Part shown: positions 47,364 to 58,187 of the stretch, one piece after another | Numbering within the stretch: the first letter of the stretch is position 1 | How the letters are laid out: every line of letters starts with the position of its first letter | Assembly (NCBI GenBank): GCA_009760855.2 | Contig: WPIO01000007.1 | Coordinates: forward strand, 8,385,001 to 8,445,000 | Direction: 5' to 3' | Source of the DNA: Cristatella mucedo | Lineage: Eukaryota; Bryozoa; Phylactolaemata; Cristatellidae | DNA length: 60,000 nucleotides | The notes under the pieces: generated by a model | The model's database searches: none | What the model saw: the letters and a program-made list of their open reading frames with translations, nothing else | Told to the model about the DNA's origin: nothing | Made by a program: the position numbers and the translations under genes

Positions 47364-47551
47364 TACAATTAATATATACACAAATAGATGCAACCATATT
47401 TATGCTTGAAATTGACCAATGCTAATAACGACTGCCTAGCACAGTTGTTTGAGTTTTGTACAGCATTGAAAACCCGGCCAGCATGACACGCCAATGAAGA
47501 GTGTGTGTGGCATGTAGTGTGGCATGGTAGGTAGACTTCCATGAGACTTAC

Positions 47552-47732
47552 TAGTCTGAGAAGTGCTGCTTCTGTCGAAGAGTTTTCCTGACTTAAGAAT
47601 TGCATGGATATCTCCTTCTGGACAAACAAACCAAAGCTTCTGTTCGATATTTCTGATGCTGCTTCGATGCACTATTTTCTCTCGTTGTACACAGTATTGC
47701 TGCCACAGTGTCTTATCTTGAATCCGGGAGAT
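47552..47732 (-). CDS. Gene B: ART-domain middle exon, catalytic HGT motif lost
   Basis: Minus-strand acceptor gttttattccag and donor GTAAGT; phase 0 in, phase 1 out. It starts ISRIQDKTLWQQYCVQREKI, a clear match to the IxRIQNxxLW start seen in gene A and PARP14/15. It then reads EQKLWFVCPEGDIHAILKSG and KLFDRSS. At the place of LWHGTSAATVRKIL it has LWFVCPEGDIHAIL, so the NAD-contacting histidine and the glycine after it are gone, while the frame and splice sites are preserved. This pattern is typical of catalytically dead family members such as PARP9 or PARP13. Confidence 0.88.
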
Positions 47733-48671
47733 CTGGAATAAAACTTGTAGGCTAGCACTATCGTTTCGTATGCCAGTGAGATGCACTTGAAGCACACACT
47801 AAATGGGTGAGAATATACGGCATGCACCACAATGCTCCACGCATACATGCTTCAACATATATACCCTGTACGCATGCATCCCACGAGTTGTAGGCCACGT
47901 ATGCGGCACTCAAACTTCACAAACCAGTTTTCATTTTCAGTGAAGTTGCAATAACTGCCATGCGAAAAGTTGGGAGACCTACCGATCCACGCAGTAAAAT
48001 TAACTAGATGTAGCACACGCACATCATATGCACAGATTTTTTAAATGCAGATGCTTGCAAAGGGCAAACAACTACTCTGTTGAATGCTGCTTTTGAAGTA
48101 GAGTCTTGACCTACGGGGCGACGATGCAAACTCCAGCATAATTGCTAAACAACGCCGGAAGGACAATCCGGAGCAAAATCCCAAATACCGAATAAATTCG
48201 AGTGCCAACCAATGATTTGCATGAGGTAGCAAAGATGTAAGCTGAAAATACAAACAATTTGTGGCAATCTCGGGTGTAAACACCAGTATTTTGAGCTAGT
48301 CCTGCCTGTGAGTGTGCTATTACTCTCAACAAACCTGCCTTTGAAGTGGGTGCCTAGAAGGACTGCTGTCGGTAGCTGACCAAGACCCTAACATTGATGA
48401 ATGCTCCAAAAACAACGACACACTCGAAAGCAGGCACTGATAATGCCCCGAAAATTTTATTTATTTTCGGTATCGAGTGCCTTCTCGGTTGGCGGTCAAG
48501 CAGTACGAATTTGAAGCATCTTGCAATGCTTGACTGACTTTCTAGCAAAGCAGAGAGGAAATACAATTATCGACAAACACATGCACCAGAAAGAAAGTGT
48601 CTGCTAGTGCTGAATGTCACGTCCAAAATCATCTTGCTAATAATATAACCAGCTCTACCACTGTAGATAAA
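47733..48671. other. Gene B intron, unassigned part
   Basis: Only short minus-strand frames (48041-48283, 48354-48566) without recognised domains. Confidence 0.45.
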
Positions 48672-48760
48672 TATAATGATGACAACACATTTGCATAGCA
48701 CCCTCAGAGAACATAATCTATTTCTAGGTGATTTATATAACCCGCATGGTTAACGGATGA
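48672..48760 (-). mobile_element. LINE-A 3' tail scrap in gene B intron
   Basis: Plus sense GCATAGCACCCTCAGAGAAC...TTTCTAGGTGATTTATAT, a minus-strand LINE-A hairpin, 49 bp from the donor of the 48809 exon. Confidence 0.75.
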
Positions 48761-48808
48761 GTGGCTAGAGTAAAATTACATTTTACATTTTGCATTTGCA
48801 CATCGTAC

Positions 48809-48972
48809 CTCAACAACTTCTAGGGACGAACTTCCGAGCCCACTTGGGTTTAAAAATGATTTCACTCTTTCGTATTCATCCCTATAGCTATGAAGAGGTA
48901 GCTTGAAAATCTTGAAAGTCTCATTTCCGGTAGCCTCCCAAAATTCTGGAAATTCTTGCTCTTTTGCAGTTG
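48809..48972 (-). CDS. Gene B: first recognised exon of the ART-like domain
   Basis: Minus-strand acceptor ctttattttgcag, donor GTACGA; phase 1 in, phase 0 out, as in the gene A exon 29334-29470. It encodes EFPEFWEATGNETFKIFKLP and HSYRDEYERVKSFLN...SSSLEVVEV, the start of a PARP catalytic domain (W..........L......EY..V...F......V..V). Frame intact. Confidence 0.82.
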
Positions 48973-49235
48973 CTGCAAAATAAAGATTCTTGTCATGATG
49001 CTCTTGCAAATGAGGTGTGATTTAACATTACTAAACCGATGATGCTTCGGACGAAACAGAAATCTAATAGCAAAACAACAGATCACAGGATACTTGCATG
49101 CCTGCACGGTTTAGGATAAGTAAGGAGTGAATTTATCCATGCGGTGATCCGAGCATATCAAATTAAACTTAGAACTCAAATTTGTTTGCATATATTTACA
49201 CATGACAAACTAGACCAACATAATTGTAATGAAAT

Positions 49236-49515
49236 TCATCTCTATCTGTAAGTCTACAAAGCTACAAAGACTAAGAGGCGGTTTTGCAGGAGAGTTTTGG
49301 ATAGCATACTCAAAGCCTCAGGATCTTTCAGTATACATGCTGTACCGCAGACTTGACCTCAGACAACAAAGAGAACAGTAACCAACAGACTTGACCATAA
49401 CAATAAATAGAAAGTGAGAAGCATAGCAAAAGTGAGTAACATGGAAGTAGCACATCAAGACCGCTGGAAAGGATTGCTACAGCATGCAGCAGAACAGTGC
49501 TATTACGCCTAGGGA
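49236..49515 (-). mobile_element. LINE-B 3' fragment
   Basis: Plus sense ATCTCTATCTGTAAGTCTAC...AGGAGAGTTTTGGATAGCAT matches the LINE-B terminal sequence on the minus strand. Diverged, with an internal near-duplicate of the CAGACTTGACC...AACAAAGAGAA segment. Confidence 0.75.
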
Positions 49516-49534
49516 TTAAGATTGTTGTAACTAA

Positions 49535-50996
49535 AGGTCGAAACTTCACGCCTTGCTTGTAAGTTCTAGTCAGGGTTTAAAACTAATCACTCCATAGAGT
49601 CTGCATTTTATAACATTCCATAGTCAGGTGTATAACGACCTACTTAGGAATGCAGATGCATACACATATACATACATAGGTAGAGAATCTTTGCTTGTTT
49701 TGTTCGATCTTTCGGTATTATCGATCACCAAAGTCCTTATCGAGCTTCTCTCATTTTGCCTGGGCGTCACTGGAACTGCATTGCAATGATTCAGGTCCTA
49801 ATTGCATTTCACTTTACAGCAAATGTAAAGCGCCTAGAGAGAGATTAAGTTCTCTGAGGGCGCTTTATCAAGTGAATTATTATTATTATTATAAATTATT
49901 ATCTCAGTGACAGACACCGAGGTATTAATGTGACTGAACAAATACCATACGACGAACCACTGAAATAAGAGGTACCTCAGAACAAGGTGCTTGGTCCGGT
50001 TCTTTTCACGGTTTAGACCCTCCTTCTTGCCAATGTGATTATCAGGCACAATCTAGGCTTTAACTTCTATGCAGATGACACTCGGTTGCTTTGACCCCTC
50101 CAAGCCCGTCAAAGTCTCACAACTCCCTTGCTGCATGTATTGATGACATCTGCACATGAATGGCAGCAAATGTTCTGAGATTGAACGATCATAAATAATA
50201 TATAAAGTGTATTACTATTAAGAAACCAACCTATAAATAATGTATCAACTGTATTATTATTATTATAAAACCAACATACTAGTTAGAGGCAAACCAAGTG
50301 TGATTCAGAAATTGGAAAACCTGATGCCCAAAACCGGCCCTGCTAGCATAACTCCTGTTGAATCTCCCCAAAACGTAGGTGTCCTGTTCCAAAGTGACTT
50401 TTCATTGGACGACCAGATCACCTCTATCGTCAAGTCGGCCTTCTTTCAGCCACACAACATTGCTAACAGTCAAGCTTGTTTAGACAGGGATACATCTAAA
50501 TGGTCAATGCATTTGTGACATTCCGTCTCGACATCGTAAACTCACTCCTTGCTGGTCTTGCAGCCTGTGAAATCAGATAGGCAATTACAGCTGGTGAAAT
50601 CTCTGCAGATAGGCTTGTCTATCGTGAGCCTGACAGTTGCGTCATCACACCACTTCTTGCTGCCCTGCATGAGCTCCCAATCAAGCTGCATATCAATTTC
50701 AAGGTTCTGTCACTCACTTTTAGGATCCCTTCATTCATTGGCTCAAGCCTATCTATCACATCTACTCCCCCACCAGGCTAGGCATCGTACCAACTACTTT
50801 TCGGAATCTAATCGTTTACTTATACTTCGCACGAACCTCAAATCATTTGGAGACCGTATCTTAAGTTCGTGTGCTCCCAAACCCCGGAACTAACTTCTGA
50901 CTGGCATCAAGACATCCCCTGACTTGACGACATTTAAAAAGAAACTAAGCAGGCATCTATCTATCGCCGCATTTAGTGGGTCCATGTGATTTGTTC
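49535..50996 (+). mobile_element. Old LINE-A copy, itself interrupted
   Basis: A heavily decayed plus-strand LINE-A: RT pieces at 49560-49795 and 49900-50200, then 50270-50990 (GKPSVIQKLENLMPK; thumb; PKPRN). A LINE-A 3' end (49799-49895) is nested in it, and ATT-rich scraps occur near 50210-50270. It is directly followed by a younger LINE-A copy. Confidence 0.75.
49799..49895 (+). mobile_element. LINE-A 3' end nested in an older LINE-A
   Basis: Only about 95 bp: CAGCAAATGTAAAGCGCC, hairpin and (ATT)n. The outer hairpin stem AAAGCGCC (49827-49834) with GGCGCTTT (49859-49866) is perfect, and the inner AGAGA pairs with TCTCT. This is the best example of the family's 3' hairpin. Confidence 0.9.
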
Positions 50997-51002
50997 TTTG
51001 TT

Positions 51003-52856
51003 CTCTCTCGATTCTTTGTGCAGAAGATAGCCAAGATCAGGTAATCCATCCCTGCGATTACAACATCCCCACTAGAATGCTGTTGCCCGATTCCTGGCTG
51101 CACCTCAATGACTACGTTTAAGCAGATCACTGGTGATCTAGCCCTCGAACCCAATGCCATGCATAACTAACATCATTAACATGTCATTGGCCTCGGGTCA
51201 TGTCCCAGCACATTTAAAAAAGCTGTAGTCATGCGACTTCTCAAGAAAGCAACACTTGACCAATAGAACTTGAGCAACTACCGCCCAGTCTCCCTTCTAC
51301 CATTCCTATCAAAGACACTGGAACAGGTCGTTGCGGACCAGCTGAACTCATATATCGAAACTTTACACCTTGCTAGTAAATTTCAGTCTGGCTTTAGAGC
51401 TAATCACTCCACAGAGTCAGCATTGCTTAGGGTATACAATGACCTACTTAGGAATGCAGACATGGGTATATCACTCTGCTTGTTTTGCTCGATCTTTCGG
51501 TAGCTTTTGATACTATCGATTACAAAGTTCTTCTAGAGCGTCTCTCATCTCGCCTGGGCATCACTGGCACTGCTCTGCAGTGGTTCAGGTCCTTTCTCAG
51601 TGGGAGACTCCAGAGTATTGATGTGAATGAACGAAGATCATCCGAGGTACCTCTGAAATATGGGGTAGCTCAGGGCTCCATGCTAGGTCCGGTTCTTTTC
51701 ACGGTTTATACTCTGCCTCTTGCTGATGTGATTGCCAAGCACAATCTAGGCTTTCACTTCTATGCGGATGACACTCAGTTGTACCTTTGCTTTGATCCCT
51801 CCCAGCCTTCGAGCACCTCAAATTCTCTCAACTCACTTGCTGCATGTATTGATGACATCCGCACATGGATGGCAGCAAATTTTCTAAAACTAAACGATGG
51901 TAAAACTAACTTACTAGTTATGGGCAAACCCAGTGTGATTCAGAAATGGGAAAGGCTGGCGCTCAAAATTGGCTCTGCCAGCATCTCTCCTGTTAAATCA
52001 GCTCGAAATCTAGGTGTCAAGTTCCAAAGCGACCTCTCGTTAGACGACCATATCAGCTCCACAGTCAAATCTGCCTACTTTCAGCTACATAACATTGCTA
52101 AAGTTCGGGCTTGTTTAGATAAGGATACCACGTCCAAGTTGGTTCATGCATTCGTGACATCCCGTCTCGACTTCTGCAACTCACTGCTTACTGGCCTACC
52201 GGCATATGCGATCAGGCGATTGCATCTGGTGAAAAACTCCGAAGCTAAGCCTGTCTGTCGTGAGCATCACAGTTGCCACATCACACCACTTCTCGCCGAC
52301 CTGCACTGGCTAACAGTCAAGCAACGGATTGACTTCAAGGTTTTGTCGCTCACTTTTATGTCCCTTCATTCTTTGGCTCTAGCCTATCTCTCCGACATAC
52401 TCCCTCACCGGGCCAAGCATCGTACCACCTGCTTTTCGGAATCCAACAATCTACAAATACCTCGTACAAACCTCACATCCTTTGGAGACCGTGCATTTAG
52501 TTCGTATGCTCCCAAAGCCTGGAAATCCTTCCCGACTTTCGTCAGAACATCCCCTGACTTGACCACATTTAAAAAGAACTTAAAAAAACACCTATTTAGG
52601 ACAGCATTTAGTGGGTCCCTGTAATTCTTTCTTTATGTGCTTATGCGTGCAGACACTGTGCATGCTGCCACTAACCACATTTGCATGCTGATCCTCTGCA
52701 TGTCACCTCTAACCATTAAATTTATGTTGTCTATTTATCAAGCATGACATTATTCACCATTCAATTGCATTTCCCTTTGCAGCAAACGTAAAGCGGCTAG
52801 AAAGAGATATCTGAGGGCACTTTATCAAGTGCATTGTTATTAGTATTATTATTATG
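51003..52856 (+). mobile_element. LINE-A copy with 379-codon RT frame
   Basis: The youngest-looking plus-strand LINE-A. After the pre-RT region (frame 51270-51503, NYRPVSLLPFLSKTLEQVVA) a 1-nt loss near 51465 shifts into the long frame 51485-52624. That frame runs from LDLSVAFDTIDY through YADD (51761-51772), LKLND, the thumb and RLVCREH-like region to the C-terminus (HLFRTAFSGSL). The 3' untranslated region, hairpin and mixed ATT tail follow at 52835-52855. The 5' half, with the endonuclease, is missing. Confidence 0.93.
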
Positions 52857-52932
52857 TGTGCACTTACGCATGCTGACACTGTGCATGCTGCCAGTAACCA
52901 CACTTGCATGCTGATACGGTGCACTTCATCTC
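52857..52932 (+). repeat. Second partial LINE-A 3' untranslated segment
   Basis: TGCACTTACGCATGCTGACA...TGCATGCTGCCAGTAACCAC repeats the 3' untranslated sequence found about 220 bp earlier. It is cut short by the SINE-2 that follows. Confidence 0.7.
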
Positions 52933-53095
52933 CAGCTGCACTGGTTTGGCCCAACGGTTAAGGTGCTCACTCCTACCAAGCCCTGACCGAGGTCATGGGC
53001 TCGAGCCCCATGGCATATTTGAAAGGCCTGAACAGAGATTAAGTTCTCTTAGAGCGCTATAGCAAATGTGTTTTTACTATTATTATTATTATCTG
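52933..53095 (+). mobile_element. SINE-2 copy, tRNA head with LINE-A-like 3' tail
   Basis: A-box-like TTTGGCCCAACGGTTAAGG, B-box-like GGGCTCGAGCCCC, the CATGGCATAT link, then GAACAGAGATTAAGTTCTCT, TAGAGCGCTATAGCAAATGT and (ATT)n. The last 60 bp parallel the LINE-A terminal hairpin and tail. Confidence 0.82.
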
Positions 53096-54067
53096 AAAAG
53101 CAGGCTTGTGAGCAGTATGATGTTTGTACACTTTTGAAGGAAAACACTTTACCGATCCCGACCACTAGGGAAAGTAACTAAAAGAAAAGATGGTTGGAGC
53201 AAGGGAATATAACAACAAATTAGCATCCTAGTTGGAGAGATGAGCTAGTCTGTTTGCCGACCGGGGAGTCATCGTTGAGTGATATGCTGGTTTAAGCTTG
53301 TAATGAGTTCCTTTCGGAACACTGTATAATATAAGGCAATATCTTGTGCTTCTCAAACAGCGGTGTTCTTTACTGTATTACTTGCGGCTTTTGGCTTGAA
53401 ATGGTACCTTTAGATGGTATGCGAGTCAGGTCCACACATATTGCAACATTATGCCTCCACCTAAACTGTGTTTAGTTGGATGGACATTACAGCACACATG
53501 CATATTATTTTTGGCAGATGCACTGCATATATGATTAAAATGAAAACATAAATAATTATAATCTGCCTTGCCTATGACGTGGGAAAACTTGTTTTGTCCT
53601 AAGCCAAAATCTTCTTTGCTGACTAGCTCGACTTCGCAGAGGTACATTTTGGACTAAGCAACAGAAAGCCATATGGTTCCTGCTCTATCTAAAGACCTAA
53701 CTTGGCCCATAGGTTCAGTCGAAAAGAGAACTACAAAAGTATCCCAAAAAATTTGAGAGTAGCACATTGGAAATACTGTATGTGCAGAATTCTCCCAGGT
53801 CTTGCTATGTTTAAAAAAAATATTTAGATTGTTCTGGCTTGCTTCCCAAGTACATCATGGGAACTCAAACGGCATTAGCCTCACAAAACTTTACCAAACC
53901 TGCAATGGCATATCTTGTACATGAAGCTAAAGTCTTTCATATAAAGACTTCTCTGTCGACGGTGCTATCAGAGCTCGCCCGTGCACAAAGAAGCACTCCC
54001 AATGTTAACCGAGATTCACATGCTGACTGTCACTCAATATTCTTTTGAATACTTCTCATGTAGCATA
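53096..54067. other. Unassigned stretch
   Basis: Open frames at 53426-53647 (-) and 53839-54048 (+) are not recognised. The words GGGAACTCAAACGGCATTAG / GGGAACTCAAACTACATCAG and the following CCTCACAAAACTTTACC recur at 53860 and 54502, indicating a diverged local duplication of about 60-80 bp. Confidence 0.5.
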
Positions 54068-54300
54068 ACGTATCTCCGTCTGTAACTCCACACAGTCACA
54101 AAGACTATGTGGGCGTTACGAAAGAGAGTTTTGTCTAGTGCACTCAGTGCTTAAGCGGCTTTTGGTACGTATTCGGTAGCCACCAGACTTCATCTCATGC
54201 AATAAAGACAAAGTGGGAAGCATAGCAGAGTCAGGAGTGCCATCTAGGAAGGGGGTAGCATAGAAGTAACAGCTCAGGACAGCTAGAAAGGATACGACAC
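54068..54300 (-). mobile_element. LINE-B 3' fragment
   Basis: Plus sense ATCTCCGTCTGTAACTCCAC and CCAGACTTCATCTCATGCAA, the LINE-B 3' end on the minus strand. Confidence 0.88.
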
Positions 54301-55344
54301 CGGCGGCAGACAGATAGTAGATGTCGTTTATGTCTAAGTCAGTTTGGTAATCCAGCAACCCAAGGTCACGACCCACCTTCGTCACTACACATAATGCCAT
54401 GTTGTGGGACTATCTGCAAATACTGCCTTTGAGCACTTCCCAGTTCATTTTAATCGTCAAAGCCTTACATTAAAGGAGTGGTTTACTGCCAAAGTACATC
54501 CATGGGAACTCAAACTACATCAGCCTCACAAAACTTTACCGAAGCTCTAACACAAGTTGGATCTCTTAATCATGCAGAGCTATCCATTCATACAATTAAT
54601 AACACAGGTCTGCATGATATCATTCACTTGGCATTTGTTAAATATTTTCAAAATATACATTACAAGAGATGATTTATGGTGTATTGTGTTTTGCTTTGGG
54701 GCATCAGATTTAGTAGATTTTGTTTATCATAGATCGGGTGCATTTTAACATTACGCATAATGTACATTGACAGTGGCTTTCATTTGGTTGACTAGTTACA
54801 GTCACTTAAAGACAATTTTTTTTAGAACTGTTAGCCAATTTATTGGTTGATATAGTTGTTTAAATCAACGAGTATTTGTGATTTATAATGCCAAGGGAGT
54901 GTAAGAATTCTCTGCAGATATTCTGCTACATCTGTGGAAGATTATAGACAAAAGAGCTGTGGCATACAGTTATCAAATAGTGCTATCACGCCTACTTCGA
55001 GAGATACGCCTACTGGGAGATCAGGATAAGACCAAGGCGAAAGACATGGTGCGAAAGACAATTGTTTGAAGGTCAAAGGAATGCATGCCATTTGGAGTAC
55101 CGATGATTTGGAGAGAACAGACAAACCATGTTTCGGATTGTTACTCCTGCATCACTAACATGTAGGGCTTCAGCAAGAAGAATAAGCATAACATTGAAAA
55201 TCCAAATCTACCATCAGCATAAGGTGGATAAGGTCAGCGAGCACTACCGCACAGTGATGAGTGAGAACAGTAGCTGGTACAACTCCACGACTGATTGGAA
55301 CAAAGTTTGGATAGGTAGGCTTAAGCGAGAGACTAAGGGAATTG
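54301..55344. other. Unassigned stretch
   Basis: Contains the second unit of the diverged duplication (54480-54550). Otherwise nothing is recognised. Confidence 0.45.
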
Positions 55345-55510
55345 AATATCCCAGGGTTAAGATGCTCACCCTTCACGACTAAAGTCTTGGGCTCTGGGCA
55401 GCAGGCTACCGGGCAATCCTTTACAGCCCAACAAGAGTAGTGGTGAGCCGTTAAGGCCCTTCTGCCACTACATACCAGTATATGAGGCTATTAAATTAGC
55501 AAAGCTTTAA
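55345..55510 (+). mobile_element. SINE-1 copy, plus strand
   Basis: The head CCAGGGTTAAGATGCTCACC resembles the SINE-2 head (AACGGTTAAGGTGCTCAC). The body GGGCAATCCTTTACAGCCC, GAGTAGTGGTGAGCCGTTAA, GGCCC and the end GAGGCTATTAAATTAGCAAA match the SINE-1 core and 3' end. It is the only plus-strand SINE-1 here. Confidence 0.75.
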
Positions 55511-55873
55511 CTTTTTCTAAAAGTGGTTAACACAATCTTGGTCAATATGCTGCTTGATGGGTTGCTAGTGTGGGCCAGTGAGATTGCGACATTCACGATT
55601 GTCAAGCCTAGGTGCTGACCTTAGCACCAGCTGTACACACAGGGGCAGAGAAAGGGGACAGGGGGACATTTGCCCCCCTCATGGACATAGGGAAGTACCT
55701 ATATCCAGGGGCGAATTTCCCAAGGCATTGGAAGGCAAGAGACCCTTGCCCCCAACCTCAACCCTTTCGTTCTAACTTGCACATCCTCCTTGCTCAGCCC
55801 CTGAGTATACACCTTCTAGCAGGTGCTGGAAGACCTGCAAGCTGTGACTTGATCCCATTGCAACACACCCACC

Positions 55874-55874
<1 letters not shown>

Positions 55875-55929
<55 letters not shown>

Positions 55930-56045
55930 CGGACGGACGGACAGACAGAGAAGACATGAGACAGACAGAAAGACAGACAGACAGAGAGAAAGAGAGAGAG
56001 AGAGAGAGACAGGGACACACAGATACAGACAGAGACAGACAGAGA
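55875..56045. repeat. GA/GACA-rich microsatellite
   Basis: (GA)n at 55875-55928, then GACGGACGGACAGACAGAGA-type repeats with interruptions to 56045. Reading frames through it are artefacts. Confidence 0.95.
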
Positions 56046-56174
56046 TCGGAGCTTCTAGTACCTACTACAGCAGCTAGCAATCGACTAACCTCAACCCTTT
56101 ACTTGGACAACACTGAAATGTGGCGAATGAATCAATGAATTTTCTGTTTCCATTCTTGTAGGACCAAAGAAATG

Positions 56175-56378
56175 GTGGCCTCACTTCCTTCAATCCTCAA
56201 CTGCTCTCCTAACTCTGCTATGCTTCCCACTTTCTCTTTGTTGCGTGAGACGAAGTCTGTTGGGTACCGAATGCGTACCGAAAGCCGCTTAGGCTGTGAG
56301 TGCGCTATACAAAACTCTCCTGCGTAACACCCACATGGTCTTTATGACTTTGTGGAGTTACAGACGGAGATACATACA
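56175..56378 (+). mobile_element. LINE-B 3'-end fragment
   Basis: Contains CTCTGCTATGCTTCCCACTT, GCGTGAGACGAAGTCTGTTG and GTGGAGTTACAGACGGAGAT with an (ACAT)n tail. Very close to the consensus, so a relatively young insertion. Confidence 0.92.
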
Positions 56379-57299
56379 TACATAAACATCCATTTCGCAA
56401 GCTTCAATTGCCACCTTTTTCTTTTACTACAGTCAGCACTTGCTTGCACCTCAGTTACATGCCCAATTCTTTCTTACACTCTGACAATGCGTTCTAGCAG
56501 TCCGAGAGCAGTCAGTCTCAAATACTTGTTACGGTCGCAAAGCTGTCATCTAGCCAGAGAGTAGGATATTGGCAACTTTTTATCCGTGGCCCGAAGAAGA
56601 AAGCCAGCCGTGCTCCGTGCTCATCACTTCGGCCATGCAACCTTACACGATAGGGCTGTAAACCAGTTCAATCAGCGACCCTACTAGCAAATGATCCACA
56701 AACGTCTGCATTTAGAACATATATGAATAACTTAATTATTACCGGATGAAAGTGGTGAACCTAGCAGCTACCATGAGTACTTTCACCACTATTAAATCGT
56801 TCATCAAATTTCATCAGCGAATAGCAACTGCTGCATGGTGTCAGCTTAAAAAAGAAAATAATGCTGCTGTGACTTCAATTTTTTTAACTTTTCCAAAAGC
56901 AGGAGATGTTGTCTGGAAAGTCATGTGCTGCAGGGTTTAGTTCGATGATTCTTGTGCGATGACAAAAATGAAGCTGGCGGCTAGCTGACGACGAGCTGTT
57001 AACAGCTAGGTTATAATTTCCACAACTACACCCTCAAAATGTTCACTCCTGTGAAGTTCAGACCCCATTCTCCTATTCTATGATAAGAGACTGTTGAAGT
57101 CCAGTTTTGGGTCATTTGCAGATAGTTGCTAGCTGTTCTAGCATCGGGTCGTAGCGATACATATATCTGGATGCATACACCTCAGAGTTGACAATGTGAA
57201 TATGCTACACAAAGGTGTAAAGGAAATCTCAGCAAAGCTTAGCAATGAGCCTTATAAGAGAATTCAAACACATTTGAGTACAGTACAAGATGCCGGCAG
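56379..57299. other. Unassigned stretch
   Basis: Short open frames (56352-56564, 56746-56940, plus) without recognised domains. Confidence 0.45.
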
Positions 57300-57444
<145 letters not shown>

Positions 57445-57967
57445 CTTTACCACACACTGTTAAGAGCAATTTATATCCCGACACGAAGCATCTTCCATGT
57501 CATAATTAATCAGTGAAGGGACCAACCAGTTCATAATGCCATATCGACATCCTTGCAGCCTGTTACCAGGATGCTGAGCTAGGTCTCGATTTAGTAATTG
57601 ATACCAAAGCCACATCATGAATAAAAATGAGCAGGTGGTGCAGCCAAATATGTCTTAGTAAAGTACCAAACTGCTGGGTCATTCGTGTCAAGAATTCTTC
57701 TCCCATAGTACCCGGAGTGTAAGCTGTTGACGGTATGTCATTCTTTACAGAAGTACCTACAACAAAACAAACGCCACAAAAGTAAAATCCCTATTTTTCA
57801 ACCAAAGCAAGCATTAACTATCAGCTTTGACCTGCAACATCTGAACCAGCAGTTGACCTTCGTTGAGCGATACAAAAACAGTGCAGTATATGACACCAGA
57901 ACACGACCGAATGAGGACAGCTTTATGTTCTTTCAGGCACCTCATTAGCCAGCTTTGATTGAGATAC

Positions 57968-58187
57968 CTGAACAGGACGACGAGCTCTCATAATATTGTT
58001 GGTCGAGACTTCTTCCTGCACTGCTTGATCCCGCAGCAGAATGTGCTTGTTCCATACCACCTATGGACGTGCGCAACTGGTTCTGATTAGGGTGCAGAGA
58101 TCCACGCCCGGTATTTTCATATGCTTGTTGCAGCTCGGTTGTAGCTGCACCTGGGATCTGTGAGCTCTCTTTTACATCAGATCGGAC
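57968..58187 (-). CDS. Candidate exon, Ser/Gln-rich linker
   Basis: The minus-strand open segment lies between a good acceptor (atcatttccag) and donor (GTATCT), phase 0 in and phase 1 out, 73 codons. The composition is low complexity and polar (ELQQAYENTGRGSLHPNQNQ; SSSAGRS; YYESSSSCS), as in linkers of multidomain proteins. It is on the gene B strand, 9 kb upstream of its first ART exon, so it could be a gene B linker exon. No domain supports this. Confidence 0.3.

Larger units (their letters stand above)
44578..48972 (-). other. Gene B model: ART-domain paralogue of gene A, probable pseudoenzyme (3' part)
   Basis: Three minus-strand exons (48972-48809, 47732-47552, 44876-44578) join in frame with phases 1/0/1 identical to gene A, so A and B are paralogues in convergent orientation. 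The domain lacks the HGT catalytic histidine. Upstream exons (an expected WWE domain) were not found between 48973 and 60000. A weak candidate linker exon is at 57968-58187. The gene may continue beyond the window, or the 5' part may be lost. Confidence 0.7.
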
